Shown piece by piece: positions 37,751 through 50,500 of a stretch of 64,000 nt of DNA (position 1 is the first letter of the stretch; each line of letters begins with the position of its first letter). The position numbers and the translations under genes are program-made. This DNA comes from Zonotrichia leucophrys gambelii (Eukaryota; Chordata; Aves; Passeriformes; Passerellidae): contig NC_088172.1 in assembly GCF_028769735.1 (NCBI RefSeq), forward strand, positions 63,829,075 to 63,893,074, given 5' to 3'. Below the pieces are notes generated by a model. It did not search any database. It had not been told where the DNA came from and saw only the letters and a program-made list of their open reading frames with translations.

Positions 37751-40700
37751 GAAGCAGATGTTCCCTGGTGCATCTCCTGGAAGTGAAAGGGAGCATGATA
37801 AAGAGAAGAAAGTTGCAGGGGTAAAAATCTAAGCATGGGGAAATACAGCATCATCTTGAAGGAGGGATTTCAGCTTGTATTTTGTCCTGGAAAGAATGGA
37901 GATAGGCTTAGAAGGTTCTTAAAGCAGAGATAAACAGGTGTGTTTGATGGTTTAAAATCAGTGAAACTCAATCTGTGCTTGTAGAGAGCAGCTTTACAAT
38001 ATTTCCCCATGTATGGCACATGGAGCAAAGTCGCTCCACCCGTTGTGCACAGCAAAGAAACCCATCTGCATGCACAGAAAAATACCATCAGCCACAATAT
38101 AAATGCACTTGTATAAGTTGGGTTGAATTTTTCTCTTACTGAGGTAAGGAGATCAGTGGAAAGGGGTGACAAAACAGCAAGCAAAGAAAACAAATTTTGT
38201 AGCAGCCCTGTGAATGTGTATGCAGCTGCAGGGTCAAGGAGTGTGTGTCTCACAACCAGAAAAAGGATATTGCAGCAAGCAGTATAAAAGAAGGAGAGTC
38301 TGGCACAGTTTGGGCTATCAGGCTGGCTAAAAAAAAGACTGTATCTTGTAGCTATTACCCAAAAATAGACTGCAAGACTAAAAATAGCATGGATATATCA
38401 ACGTCTAAAAAGAGATCAAAAATGAAGCCCATAAAGATTTTAAGTCATATGAGATGCAGAACTTTAGGGCTTATAAAAGAGAGTGATGAAAATTAAATTA
38501 TACTAATTCACACTACCTAGTTTCAATCCCCAGAGTCAAAACAAGCAGACAGCTTTATTTACTTTCTTTCATTTTTTCTGGGATGTACAAACTGAAGGTG
38601 CTGTATGCCAGACCTCCCATGCTTCTCCTTTACAGACCATGTTTCCTGCTTGCACAGGCCTTTCTCTTCTGCCACCACCTCAAGTATGTGCTTTGGTGGC
38701 TACCTCAAAAAGTGCCTGCAGGACTGAAAAGGTGAGAAGCAAGAAACTGGCTGTGTCTGGAGGAACAGGCTGCGTGAATCCCACTCTGCAGGTTAGACAT
38801 CTGTCTCAAGTTTGCAGGGTTTTGCAAAGTATTTCACGTGCCACCTTCTCTTGCCCATGGGTTAGGATGCCCACCAAACAAAGTTGGTGTCCTGGTCTTG
38901 AAGAGATGGCAGTAGATCTGACTGAATAGGGACCAGCAGCTCACACAGGCTGCTGCTTAGCAAGTCTTGGCACCACCAGGGGTGTAGCCAGCTGCCCAGG
39001 GGCATTTTAAACTTTAGTTACAGACTCAGGACCCTTGGTTAAGATATATCCTGCTAAGATACTCTAATCTTTCATCTGATTTAACCCTCCATCCCTGCTC
39101 AGGGGTATTAAGGGTTTAATTCAGCATTTGCAACAGGACCCAGATAGATGAACAGCTTAAGGTGAAAAGACAAGCTAAGCAGGGGGGCTGCAGCAAAGGC
39201 TGATTCTTGTCCCATCTGGGGAATACACAGAGCCCTGCCATTTATGCTGTGTGCTGCTGCAAGCACTGGACACGAGCTGGCCCAGCATGAGCAGTCTCTG
39301 CATGAGCACACCAGGCTCAGGTGAGACAAGGAGAGCCACAGGAGAGGCAGGCAGGCTGCTGGGGCAGCATGGAGAAAGGAAGGGAGGGAACAGCTCTACT
39401 CAAAGCCCTGCTTGTGCAGTCATAGCCTGTCTGCAACCACAGCCATATGGACTGCAACCTCCAGCCAGACTGGAGACTAAAGCTTCCAGCTGTTGTTGAA
39501 GTGTCAGTACCTCCATCCAATCCCACCCTGGCTGTTACAATTCTCCTCCTAACCATCACTACCCTGTCAGCAAAACTGTTTGTATGCTTCCCCTGCTCCT
39601 CTGCTATCAAAGTGAGTTGTGCTAGCTCAGGCAGCTGAAACACAAGGTCTGCCTATATCTAGTTCAGTGGTAGTAAATAGGTCAAGGAAAGCTGGCAGGG
39701 TGTGTGTGCCTGAGAGCTGGGTGAGCAGTAATCTCCTCAGCCCACAGACCTGGAGTTTACACAGACAGGCATCTCTGTGCTGCTGTGCCCCATGCACCCA
39801 GGAGCAGGCTTTGGCTTGTGTTCAGGGCAAGCTACACCAAGAGGGTGAGTCTGGTCAGAGGAACTCCAGATGTGCCCCACACTTTTTCATCCCTACATTC
39901 TCCTTGACTGCCTCTCCCCCCCACTGGCAGTCAAGGAGAAGGTTCCATTGAGGCCCAGCTGGGGTCAAGCAGAGCCACACCATGCTGCACACACTGCCAG
40001 TGGCACAGTCCCTCCCTCCTGGAACAACAGGGTGTGAAAGCAGAGTGTGGATGGTCCTGGCCATGCAGGGTGCAGTCCCTCTGCCTCAGCACACCAGAGC
40101 ATGATGATGCTGCTGAGCTGCCTTCTCACACCAGCAGTTTTCATGCCCCAGTTGCTTGCAGCTAGTGAGACATGGTTTTGGTGATGCTTTAAATGCTCAG
40201 ATCTTGACTACTGGGGCCTAGCAATGGTCACCACCTCCTGTGGTGTAGATGGGTTTGGGGTTGAGCTTATGAGAGCACAGAATTTGCAAGTTCTCACCTC
40301 TTCCTTCCTTCCTTCTCAAGCCTCTCAAATCAAGATGCCACAAACAAACCACTTTCGTGCAAGTGCACTGTTTTATGTAATTCAGAACTGCAAAATCACT
40401 TTCTCCAGTACCTTAGCAGGCATCAGCGTGAGATTGTCTGACAAGGGATCCAAGGAGACCTGGTGTTGACTTTTCTGTACAACAAGAACGTTTACTCTCT
40501 AAATAAGATAATTATCAAGAGGGTGTTTGTGCCCATTCTTGTTTTCGGGGACTCTCCTTTCTCTTTGCCACCATGACTCATAAAACTCATTAAGCCAGAG
40601 TATGCTTAGCAGAACATTTAATTACACAGCAGTTGCAGGGTAGTGACGGAATCTATGTTTAACAGGCTGACAGCAAGATGGCTTTATCTACAAAGCTGCT

Positions 40701-41096
40701 TAGATGTCAGTATAGCCAGTGCCATCCATAAGGCTGGGCAAACCATACCAGGCACCAAACCAGCAAGGAGGAAGGTAAGATTTGTGCCAGGAGTAGGCTC
40801 AAGACACTAGAGATTTGCATAAACAGTCTGAAAACCGGCCTGTCATCACCATGACTAGAGCAATGTGTGGAAACATTATCTGGTAAATCAACAGCCTTGC
40901 ACTGCACAGTGACCTAGATAGGAAATACGATGCAAGAAGGGAGAAGGTGAGACTGTGCACTGTTGTAACACAAAGATCAGCTTATTTGCTGCTGCATTTA
41001 CTCTACCTATGAGTTCAATAGTCAATAAACCACTTGAAAACAAGTTCTAGCCTCTCCCTTCTTTCTCAGACTCTCTCACAGCAATACAGCATGCAG
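37751..41096. other. Intergenic, no gene recognised
   Basis: Unique sequence. It includes a lysine-rich plus-strand open frame at 38245-38496, discussed in the findings, without domain or splice support. Confidence 0.5.
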
Positions 41097-41116
41097 CCAG
41101 ACTAATTTATGAACAA

Positions 41117-41122
41117 TTTATT
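41117..41122 (-). terminator. AATAAA polyadenylation signal of the candidate gene
   Basis: The minus strand reads GAAATAAATTG here, 117-122 bases after the candidate stop codon, followed by a GT-rich stretch (CTGTATTGCTGTGAG) about 25-40 bases on. This is the usual layout of a vertebrate cleavage site. AATAAA is common by chance in AT-rich DNA. Confidence 0.4.
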
Positions 41123-41238
41123 TCAGTAGTTAGCAAAACGTTAACAAAATATTCTTAAAACCACTGTACACATGTCAGGTATGGGTGCACAACTTCAAGA
41201 GTACAGCCTTAGGGTGTCTGAGAAGCTGCTCAGAGAGA

Positions 41239-41386
41239 TTACACCAACACGGGAGTGACTACTTCTCTCTTGTGTGTGTGTGAACAGGCTTGTTTACGTG
41301 AAGAAACTCTTTCTATTGGGGCCTTGGAGATTGCAGTAGACGATTCAGTTGCAGCAGCCTGGGATATGTGAGAACGACTTTGCTCA
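41239..41386 (-). CDS. Candidate terminal exon of an unidentified small gene
   Basis: 148 bases starting after a strong acceptor (CCCTTTGCTTTTTTATTCCAG on the minus strand) and ending at TAA (41241-41239). In the frame set by the upstream candidate exon it encodes 48 residues that begin EQSRSHISQAAATESSTAIS and end HKREVVTPVLV. They are Ser/Thr/Ala-rich and probably disordered. An AATAAA follows 117 bases after the stop. The phase (one base, then codons) fits the two-base end of the exon at 41992-41823. No homologue was recognised. Confidence 0.4.
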
Positions 41387-41782
41387 CTGGAATAAAAAAG
41401 CAAAGGGAAGTTTTTGGGAGTTAATGCATGACACTGTTAGAAATCCCCTCCCATTTGTACATTTTGTCCCGATTACTTAGAAGCCGAGCATGACCAAGTG
41501 ATTTGTCATCAGTTTTGGTTTTGTGAGGTTTTTCTCCTTGTAATTTACCTTACAATTAGCAGTTTGTGTCATACATTCTAGCTCATCTAAAGGGCTGGTC
41601 TTAAAATTCCACCATAAAACCTCAGCACACTAATAGAAGTAAACTCTGTTCTGGTACAGAAAACACATCTCCCTCACCTTTAAAGAGATTAAGAAATTGT
41701 AAGCTTTTTTAAAGAAATTGTAGCTGGATGATACAGGAAGGCAGAGGAATGACAGCCTTGTAGGGCAGTGGCTCAGTTTTCC

Positions 41783-41807
41783 TATATTATTATTATTATT
41801 ATTATTT
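41783..41807. repeat. TAT trinucleotide microsatellite
   Basis: About eight ATT/TAT units immediately past the donor of the candidate exon at 41823. Confidence 0.85.
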
Positions 41808-41822
41808 CCATATTGTTTTTAC

Positions 41823-41992
41823 ATCAACAAAATTAAGGTTTCTCTTAACTCTGAAACTCTGCTGGCAGGAAGAAAAACATTTAAAGATTGCATACAAAGG
41901 TCTTCGAGATCAAACAATAACTTATCTATAGACCACCGTTCAATATGCAGTCTGTAAGGAGGAAAATAGTTTGCTTTCATTTTTTCATTCTT
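41823..41992 (-). CDS. Candidate internal exon of an unidentified small gene
   Basis: 170 bases between an acceptor (ATTCTGTCTACAG, with a CTAAT branch-point-like element about 28 bases upstream) and a donor GTAAAA. Phase 0 in, phase 2 out. It encodes 56 residues including YRLHIERWSIDKLLFDLEDL and LPASRVSELRETLILL, two likely amphipathic helices. The joined codon with the next exon is ATT (Ile). Composition argues against random AT-rich sequence but does not prove coding. Confidence 0.4.
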
Positions 41993-44389
41993 CTGTAGAC
42001 AGAATATTGCCTCCAAAATTAGCCTTGTTCACTCCAAATTAGTAAGCTTAGCCAAAATTAAGCCTCTTTTTTATATTTTCAGATTTTTTCTCCCCAAAAG
42101 TAACCAAACAAGTAATGGAGTATGCCACTTTCAAATGCATAGTATACAAGACTTTGATATTGCCATGAGGCTGAGCTATCAGAAGTCAGAGCAAAATTTT
42201 CCTTTTTCAATACAATTTTTAAAAGTTATTTATTTAGAAAATAATACATGAAACTTTACCCAAACACAACTTCTCCCCCATATTTAAACTGTAGCTACAT
42301 ATTGGAAAATACAGTGCAGCTAAATTTTGGAAGACAGTGCTTTTTAATCGCCATCACAATCAAGGAACTTCCCTACATTAATGAAAAGGGAGAGTGTTAG
42401 GTCAGACTCTTCTGGTTTCTGTAACAGTCACCTGGTTTCTTTCTATATTTACATATTTTTCAGAAACTAAATTCCAAGTGTTTTGCCCTTGGGACTTCAT
42501 CTAGAGTTATGTTTGTCATTACTCTCTCATATATTACCACACTCATGACAGTCCATCAGAAAAATGGAATAATTTCTACATGGTGAACTACAGCATTTCT
42601 AACAGCATGTATTGCTGTATTCACTGGTCCCAGTGAAACCATTTCTCCATTTGTGGTGGGGAGGGAAGGATCCACTCTTCAGGAGTGTTTCTTGACTGAT
42701 TGAGACAGGTATCTTTTTTTGTCATTTCCAGCTGACGGTCACTGTGGCTTCATTTTCCACACTGCTGCAGTACTCTCAGTATAGCATCTAAGGGAATTTC
42801 TCCGTCTAAACACATTTTTGGGAAGAGCCTTATATCTTAATTATTCTCCTCTCAAGCTGTCCTCACACCTCATCTCACAATGAAGGGGATCCCGTTCCCC
42901 TTCCTGGTTCCACCACTCTGCTCCCTCTGCCTCCATTGGAGCTCAGCACTCCCCCACACAACACTGCAAAACCTCCTCAGGGATGAAGACCTCCTCTATT
43001 TATAGAGCACTGAGGCTAGATGAAAGTTTCCAGGGAGTTTTCTGGAAGAGCTCACATCTAGCTGCTCTCCTTACAAAGGGAAACAAGCTTGCACCTTGCT
43101 TTAGAGTTTTGCCCAGCTCTAACAATCACTGAACCTTTGCAGTACAGTATGTAGTGCACCAGGCATGTGTTTGATGTTATATTGGCATTTATGGAGCTCT
43201 GAAAACTTTTCTTCCTGACATGCTTGGGGCAGATTCTCTACCAGGAACCCATATTCTCAATTGATTTTTGTCCTAGGTCTGTGATTCAGAGCTGTGTTAA
43301 GATAACAGAGAAGAAAAACTGTTTTTAGCTTTGTCCTGCAGTTTTTCCTTAAAAGATTGAGGCTGCTATTTTAAAATAAAAAATAAGATTCCATTAACAA
43401 ATGCACTGCTGCACGGTGCTCCACAAAGATGTGTTTCAACATTTTTTTACTCGTGTCACAAGTTAAATACAGAATATAGTGGATAAATAAAATATTTAAA
43501 ATAGTGGATAAATGGCTGTGGCTGTAGCTGTAGCTAAAATAAGGTAGGAGTCAGGCTGGGTTCACAGGGGGGCAAATCCACAAACACAGTCTGCACATAA
43601 ATGAGCAAGCCTCTGAAACTGATAAGTTGCTGTTTTAAAAAAAAGAAAAAGGCAGCAAGTCTTTGACTACTTCTGCCCACAGCACATGGCTTTTATTGGA
43701 GGATGTGTTTGCACAAAGGGAGGAGTGTTGCCTCCTACACAAATTTCAACAATCATTTGAACAATTCGGTAAATAGATGAGGACAGAGTCTTCATCTCTT
43801 GTATGCCTGTCCCCTCCAGTCAGAAGTCAATCACACAGTGAGGAAGCTCTAAACTAAAGGAGAAATACTTTTTAGGAATCTGCATTTTAATGAAAACTCC
43901 TGAACATGGTCCTGACATTACCAACAATCCGAGGGTAGACACATACACACTGATACAAACAAATGAACAAACAACAATATACACCCAAAACAACAATAAA
44001 AAACAGAATAATTCCAGGGAGAAAATATAACCTAATGCAACAGGAGTGGAAAAAAAATGAAATCCACCTCCTGACAAGATAAACATTATCATCTTCCCTT
44101 GTACTCTAAGTGGATGAAGAAGGAGCGAGTTGCTTCTTGACCTGTTTTTTCTTCTGCATAAAAAGGAAAGGCCATTTCTTCTAGTACCAATAAAATGCCA
44201 CCTTTGCTCACTAATTAGTTGACTGGAGGAGCAAGGAACAGGTTCAGGTGACTCAAACAGTGACAAGCTGATGCAGAATGATAGCAAGACTCAATCACAA
44301 CCCAGCACTAATTACAGCTCTGTAGCACATACTATCATTGTGAACACAAAACAAGGATGTTAATAATACAAATTTAGCCGCGCACTTAC

Positions 44390-44473
44390 ACAAAATCCTC
44401 GTAAGCTTAATTTTCCAGGACTTAATATTTCACTACTGCTTTGTAAAAGCTCTCCAATGTACAATTCCAACAT
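44390..44473 (-). CDS. Candidate first coding exon of an unidentified small gene
   Basis: Part of a 131-base exon-like segment (44520-44390) with an acceptor (TTTTATCTCTTTCAG) and a GTAAGT donor. In the frame that fits the downstream exons, translation would start at ATG 44473 and give MLELYIGELLQSSSEILSPG plus KLSLRGFC, then splice in phase 0. Stops lie just upstream in this frame, so the start is forced if the transcript exists. A different frame of the same segment is open before this point, which may mean a frameshift in a longer old gene. The total joined product would be 133 residues. Confidence 0.35.
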
Positions 44474-44520
44474 TATGTTTCAGTGGATTCATGAACAGCA
44501 TTGTGCCATCTGAATGCCCA

Positions 44521-47500
44521 CTGAAAGAGATAAAATGAGTAGTGTCACTTTAGATCATGCAGGGAGAACAATTTTTGTGATATAGGAATTTAAATTACTG
44601 TATATCCACTACTAGCATTCCTGGTTTATAAGTATCTGTCCTTGGTATAAGTTGCTTGGGATGTACTTTAAAACATGATTAAATACCTTGCTCTGGTATT
44701 AGTCAAAGAGTATTTGCAGAGAGGATAGGAAGAATAAGACAGAGAACACCATCATAATGAGTGTGCATCAATATCACAAGTTTTAATACCAAATGAGTTC
44801 AGTTCTAAAATATCAATAACTATTATCATCAACAGCCAGAACCTTTCAACTACTAAAACCTGAAAAGAAAAACAAAGAAACAAACAAAAACTTACAAAAT
44901 TGAAGTCCCTGGCATGCTGTTTGTACCATCAATAGCCTGAAACACCTCTCCTTGCATCCTTAGACAGCAGTATCAGGTGACACTAGCCATTATCCTGTCT
45001 TGGTACAAAATACCCTGCCCTTTGCATCTGCTGATTCTCTCAATTCAGTTTCAAAATTAAAAGCTTCTCTTCAATCAGAGAAAAGAGAAAGTAGAAATGG
45101 ATCAAGTTACATAATGTGAAGTAAATAAGAGTGAAGTTACATGACATGACCGAGTCAGCTTACTATTCTGACTTGGGTGGTCCTGCTTTTCCCTCCCAAA
45201 CTCCTGGCCCTGCTGGTCCACACCCTCTCTTACACCACATCAAACCACTTGGTAAGCTGATCCAACTTGTTAATCCAACAGAAAACTACTCTCTGGAACT
45301 GACTCACCAAAGGGCTTGACAAGAGCGATGCCAAGGAGAAAGGCTCTGGAGGGAGCAGAACCACCCCTTCTGGTGGCAGCAACTCAACACTGTGTCTTAA
45401 GTGAACCACAAGTGAAGAAAGCCAGAGAGGCACAGAGTAAGGGCACTGTGTCTTTGCAAAAACAGACATCACAAAGCCCTCGGGATGGGATAGACACTGA
45501 AGGGTGCAATGGCAGGAGAGCAACAGGACACTGGATTGAGTTATGCATCAGAGAGGGGCATGGGAACACAGGCACTGTCCTGGCAGAAGGAAGAATGGCT
45601 AGTGACAGAAAACACAGTACTGAGCCACCTGGACTGCAGTGGCTCTTTGGGGCTCAGGCTCACAGTGCTTTTGTCTGCCTGCATCTGTAGCCAGCCCTGG
45701 CAAAGGTGAGCTCTTTGGGGCAGATGTGCTACTTTGACAGTTTTAACAAAACCTGAGCTATAATATTGAATCTCCATTGTTCAAGAAAAGAGGGAGGATA
45801 CTATTGTTCACTCAAAAAACAAACAAAATGAAGCCTGTGCCCATTCTTCTCAAGGAACTGCCTCATCAAAAAAAGAGAACAAAAATCAAACCACTAAGTG
45901 TTATTAAGGAATACCACCTAGTCAAGTCTTATCAGCTCAAAACCTCACTTGCTATTATCTTTTCCTTCCTCTCTTAAATTACTGAGACAGGTCTCTCCTT
46001 TCATAGCAGCAGATCTTTTAAGATCACCATTTTCTTGGAATCTCCCCTACTTGCACAACTGCCTCTATAAGAAAAAGAGTTTAGGGGTTCCAGAAATTAT
46101 GCTAGTCTTCTGGAGACAGGGAAAAAATGTCCAGGTTTTCAACAAATTTGTCTTCATAGTTTTAAGGAACACTTCTTGAGTTCCTCTCTTGAGCTCTGGG
46201 TAACTGTTCATAGACAATCAGAAAAATAAATGAAAAAAGTGGAGTCTTTGTAACTCATTAAATGGCACCATATATTGCAATGCATGAACTGAGGTATTTT
46301 CAAGCTTCCCAAACCAAGGTACAGAGGGCAAACTGTCCTTGCCTACACCCCAGGGCATCCCTGTTCTCTTTTCCAAGTACAAGACCAGGCACTGGCAGAA
46401 GTATGAACTACGTGCCTGGCAGCCGAAAGACAAGGAAAGAGAAAATATGATGTGCAATAAATCAGGTACACACAAAATAATCGTGGCAGGTCACATCATC
46501 CTAACACTGCTCGGCATTGTTTCCACCTTAATGATCTTTCAGCATGTCACCATGCTGAATCATGATGACAGAGAGGCAGGAAGCACATATCAGATGCAGA
46601 ATGAACAGGTCTTTTTGTGATTGTGCTGCTATGAAGCACTGGGCTTTCTTTATGTTGGAGTCCTCTGTTCTCACTCTGGAAGACTTTTCTGCAGAAAAAT
46701 CAAGAAAAAATTCTGGAGCAGTTCAGATACATTTGACCTACATACAGATAAAACAGGAATCTCTCACTTTTTTTGCCCTCAAAACTGCTTATTGCTGTAT
46801 CAGTGAGTGAATTTCAAATGGGTTTAGAGAGTGTTCTTTAAAAGTAATTTTCTGTTCATAACTGGACTTTAAGCACCCTGAGGGCCTGCTGGCTTGCTTA
46901 AGTTAGAGGCCAAAAATGTACATAATTGTCAATCTTTAGCAAGACAGGGAGTTCTTTTCTAACCAGAGCCAGAAATACTCCCTCTGGAGAAATCTCACAA
47001 ACAATGTGAAAAAAAGCTTTTGAACTTTCCATGGTACAAAGTTTAAAATGAGGACAAAACTGGAATGAGTTGGTCTTGAGGATTTTCTAAGCTATGCTGC
47101 ATTTCCATAGCTTTACAGATATAGACATCTGGAAGCAGAATTTTCAGCTAAAAAGAAAAAAAAACCCATTGTTTTGTATTTCACTAGCATAATTAATTTT
47201 CCTTAAACATGAATAAAATTATTACAGTAGACAAAAATTTTAATATGTATAAATCTCTCTGGATCACCCCTAACCATATTTTGGTGTAATAAAAATAGGC
47301 TATATTCCCAGATATGAAGCTGCATATAATTTCAGACAGATTCAGGGACAGCAAAACCAATTTTAGTTAAACAGCCTGGAGGAATCTCATAATATTCAAG
47401 ACAGTATTAAACACAAGTTTACATAAAGTAATTGAGAATACTCCTTATGATTTAGTCCAACACTTATAAACTCAGATTATAATGACAGGTTTTTTCTTTT

Positions 47501-50500
47501 AAACATTAGACCATGATGATATTCTATGACTTTAATTTCAGCAAAAACTTTTACTGAAACTCTATAATGGCATCAACTAAGCAGAATGAAAGATGGTACA
47601 GGGTGCAGCAAGATTTTCAGAGCTCTAAGCCAAATTCTCTGTTGTCCCAAGGGCCCTATGCCACTTCATACTGCGGAAAACACCAAGTTCCTGGCATATC
47701 AAAGCCTGGATCTTGAAAAGTTCTGAGATCCCTTCAGTTGTGCTGCCCAAGTGACTTGAAGGACCCTGTGTTTGGTCATGGGCTCCTCTGTAATGGCTGG
47801 CACTAGTCCTGCCAGGCAGTAATCCCACACCTACTGGATGACCCTTTCCTTGCCTTCCAGAAACAGGGGCCAGGGGAGCTATCTGGGAGATGAATAAACC
47901 ATGCTAACCCTTTGAGTACCTCAGGAAAAGAGGGTGCATTCAACAAAGGAGCACTTGCATAGCCTTGTGGATGTACTCTGTACACTTTGTCCTGATTAGA
48001 AAGGAAGTGAGCTTAACAGAGAATCCAACTCAGACAAACAGTTCTGTCCTTTAATTTGGAAAATCTGCAACCTGTTACAGTTCACTTGCTAGTATGAAAA
48101 GCAAGCTTGAAAAATGGCACTGTTGAGACCAGTGAATAATGGTTTAAGTGGAATAGCAGCAGTCAGGGTGAAGAACATGGTGGAGTGGTCTGGGTGGAGG
48201 AGAGCAAATGCTACAAGCCCCCAAGTTCTGACTTTTAATTATGATGCTGTTGTGGACATGCATGTGTCTCACTGATGCCTGACACTACCACCCACCTCAG
48301 GAGCACAGGCAGTTTCCAAGAGGCCTTCTGGCAGCAATGAAAAGCTTAGCCTGGAGTCCCCAAGCACTTTTTTTCCCATTCACAGTGAAACTATCTCAGC
48401 ATGAGATTACTTTTCATTTAAACTTTATTTCTGAACTGATTTTGTAACCTCCTATAATCTTGTTACTCTGCATTCCCCTTCTCCCTGGACTTCAAAGATT
48501 CTGTTTTGGTTGCTTATATAATCTCAGTGCTGCAGTACACAAGCTAGCTAAAGCATGGTATAAATGCAGCTATTATTACTACTTAATAAAAACAGAAGAG
48601 TTATTCATTGACCAAACCTTTTTTTTTTCCCCTTTCTAATAAACATATCAGATCCATATCTAAGTGGTGATAAAAAACTATGACCTTGCACTAAGTTTAC
48701 CCCATAACATCCTCATCACGACTGGTATTTAATTTTAAAGACTTTTCATTGCATTCTCTGCAAAGCAGTATGTCTCATCACTACCTAGTTACCAGTAAAG
48801 CTTTTTTCCAACATTCACTGACACAGACAAGAAATTGGCTATCTTAGAAAGGCCACTTATGGGGCCAAGTGAAGAGCGACCAGCTGAAAAAAAAAAAAAA
48901 AAAAAGAGAAGGAAGTCCTTTCCTCCTCTGTTCTGGCAACCATCATATGGATCATTTTACTTAGTATACCACATGTTGCTTTTTGTTGTGCTTTGTCCTT
49001 ACACTGTCTTTTAAGGCACAAGTTCTTTGGCAATGAATAGAGTCTTCTATGCTTGGAAAACATTTCTAGCATGTTGCAAACACTATTGTAATATAAATAC
49101 TCATTGTCCTCTTGAGTTTCCTTACCACCACTGCTCCTCAACAGAGCTTTGTCACTTGTTTTACAGTTCTACATTAAGTTTTGTGTCACTGGTGTAGTGC
49201 TGCAATAATAAGGCAAATGCTTCATACACCCAAAGATGGATTTTGTTGAAGTTGGTATTTCTGGTAACCATGCTGTGAAACAGTATGATGTCAAGACAAC
49301 CTGAAGTAGCTTAGCACATTAGCAAATGTGAAAACTAAGACCTTTAATTATATCCCAAAAGACATGTGGAAAAGAGAGGGAAAGAACAGAAGACTTTTGA
49401 AGCCAAATTAGCCTGTAAATTAATAACTATCATTAGATTTTAGCCAGGCACCATATTTGTGCCTTGGTCTCTTTCCTAGTTGTTTCATGGTTGGATGATT
49501 GAGTTTCAAGTCTGTGACTTTCATCTCCATCGTGTTTGCTGAAGGAGTACACAACAAATACAAAAGATCTTTAACTCTTCAGTTTCTATCTGGCAGAATA
49601 CCATTGTATGCATTTCTCAAGTTTTTGAAAGTAACAGCCTTGACTTTCTTCTCATTTAGCCCAGTTTAACAATGCTACAAGTCCAAGGAAATCAGCTGAA
49701 TTAATCTCTTCTTAAGGCATGCTAGAGGAATGCCTAAACCTAGTATTTTTGACATACCTCATACACCTATAGTTGAAGGAAAAACTCTCATTACACATAT
49801 ATAAAAATCTGTCCACTTCATGCACTGGATTTAAAACTTGGTTTTAGTCCACTTTCTTCTGCCCTTACCACAAAGAAATTACTAATCTGGAACTTTGATT
49901 TTAGTTTCCATCTTTTCCAGTTCATTTGCCACCTTGTTTTTCCTTTGGTGGTTGCTGTTGTTTTTAATTCTCCCTTGGAGCTCACTAGTCATATTCACCT
50001 TGAAATTTTATCCACTGGGCTTTCATGACCTTGTCCTCTGAGTACTCCTTTTGCCTTTCTAATAATTCACCCTGGTTCTCCTTCTCATTTTTCATGTATG
50101 TTCCACAAGGCACTTGTAGCCTTGGTACACTTTGTTTCTCCTGCATTCTTCATATAGTACATTCAGTGCCTAACATTTCTTGAAGTTCTATTACTATGCC
50201 AATCAATCCTAAATCCAGTTCTATAGGAGAGATAAGAACTAAACAATTTTTTTATTAATTGCATGCATAAAGTCATGTCACTATAATACAAGTGTATTGC
50301 AGTGTTACACCTCACAAAAGCCTGTGAGAAGCAAAAGCATTAGTATTCCTCTTCTACAGTGGCAGAGAACAAATCACTTATCCAATGTCATGTGAAGTCT
50401 TGGGGCAGCCTCTGGGTTCATTTCACCTTTCTACCTCAAGATCTGTATATTGGGTCATGTATTTTACACTTCTTGGGCTTTAGAATGCATTTGCTTAACT

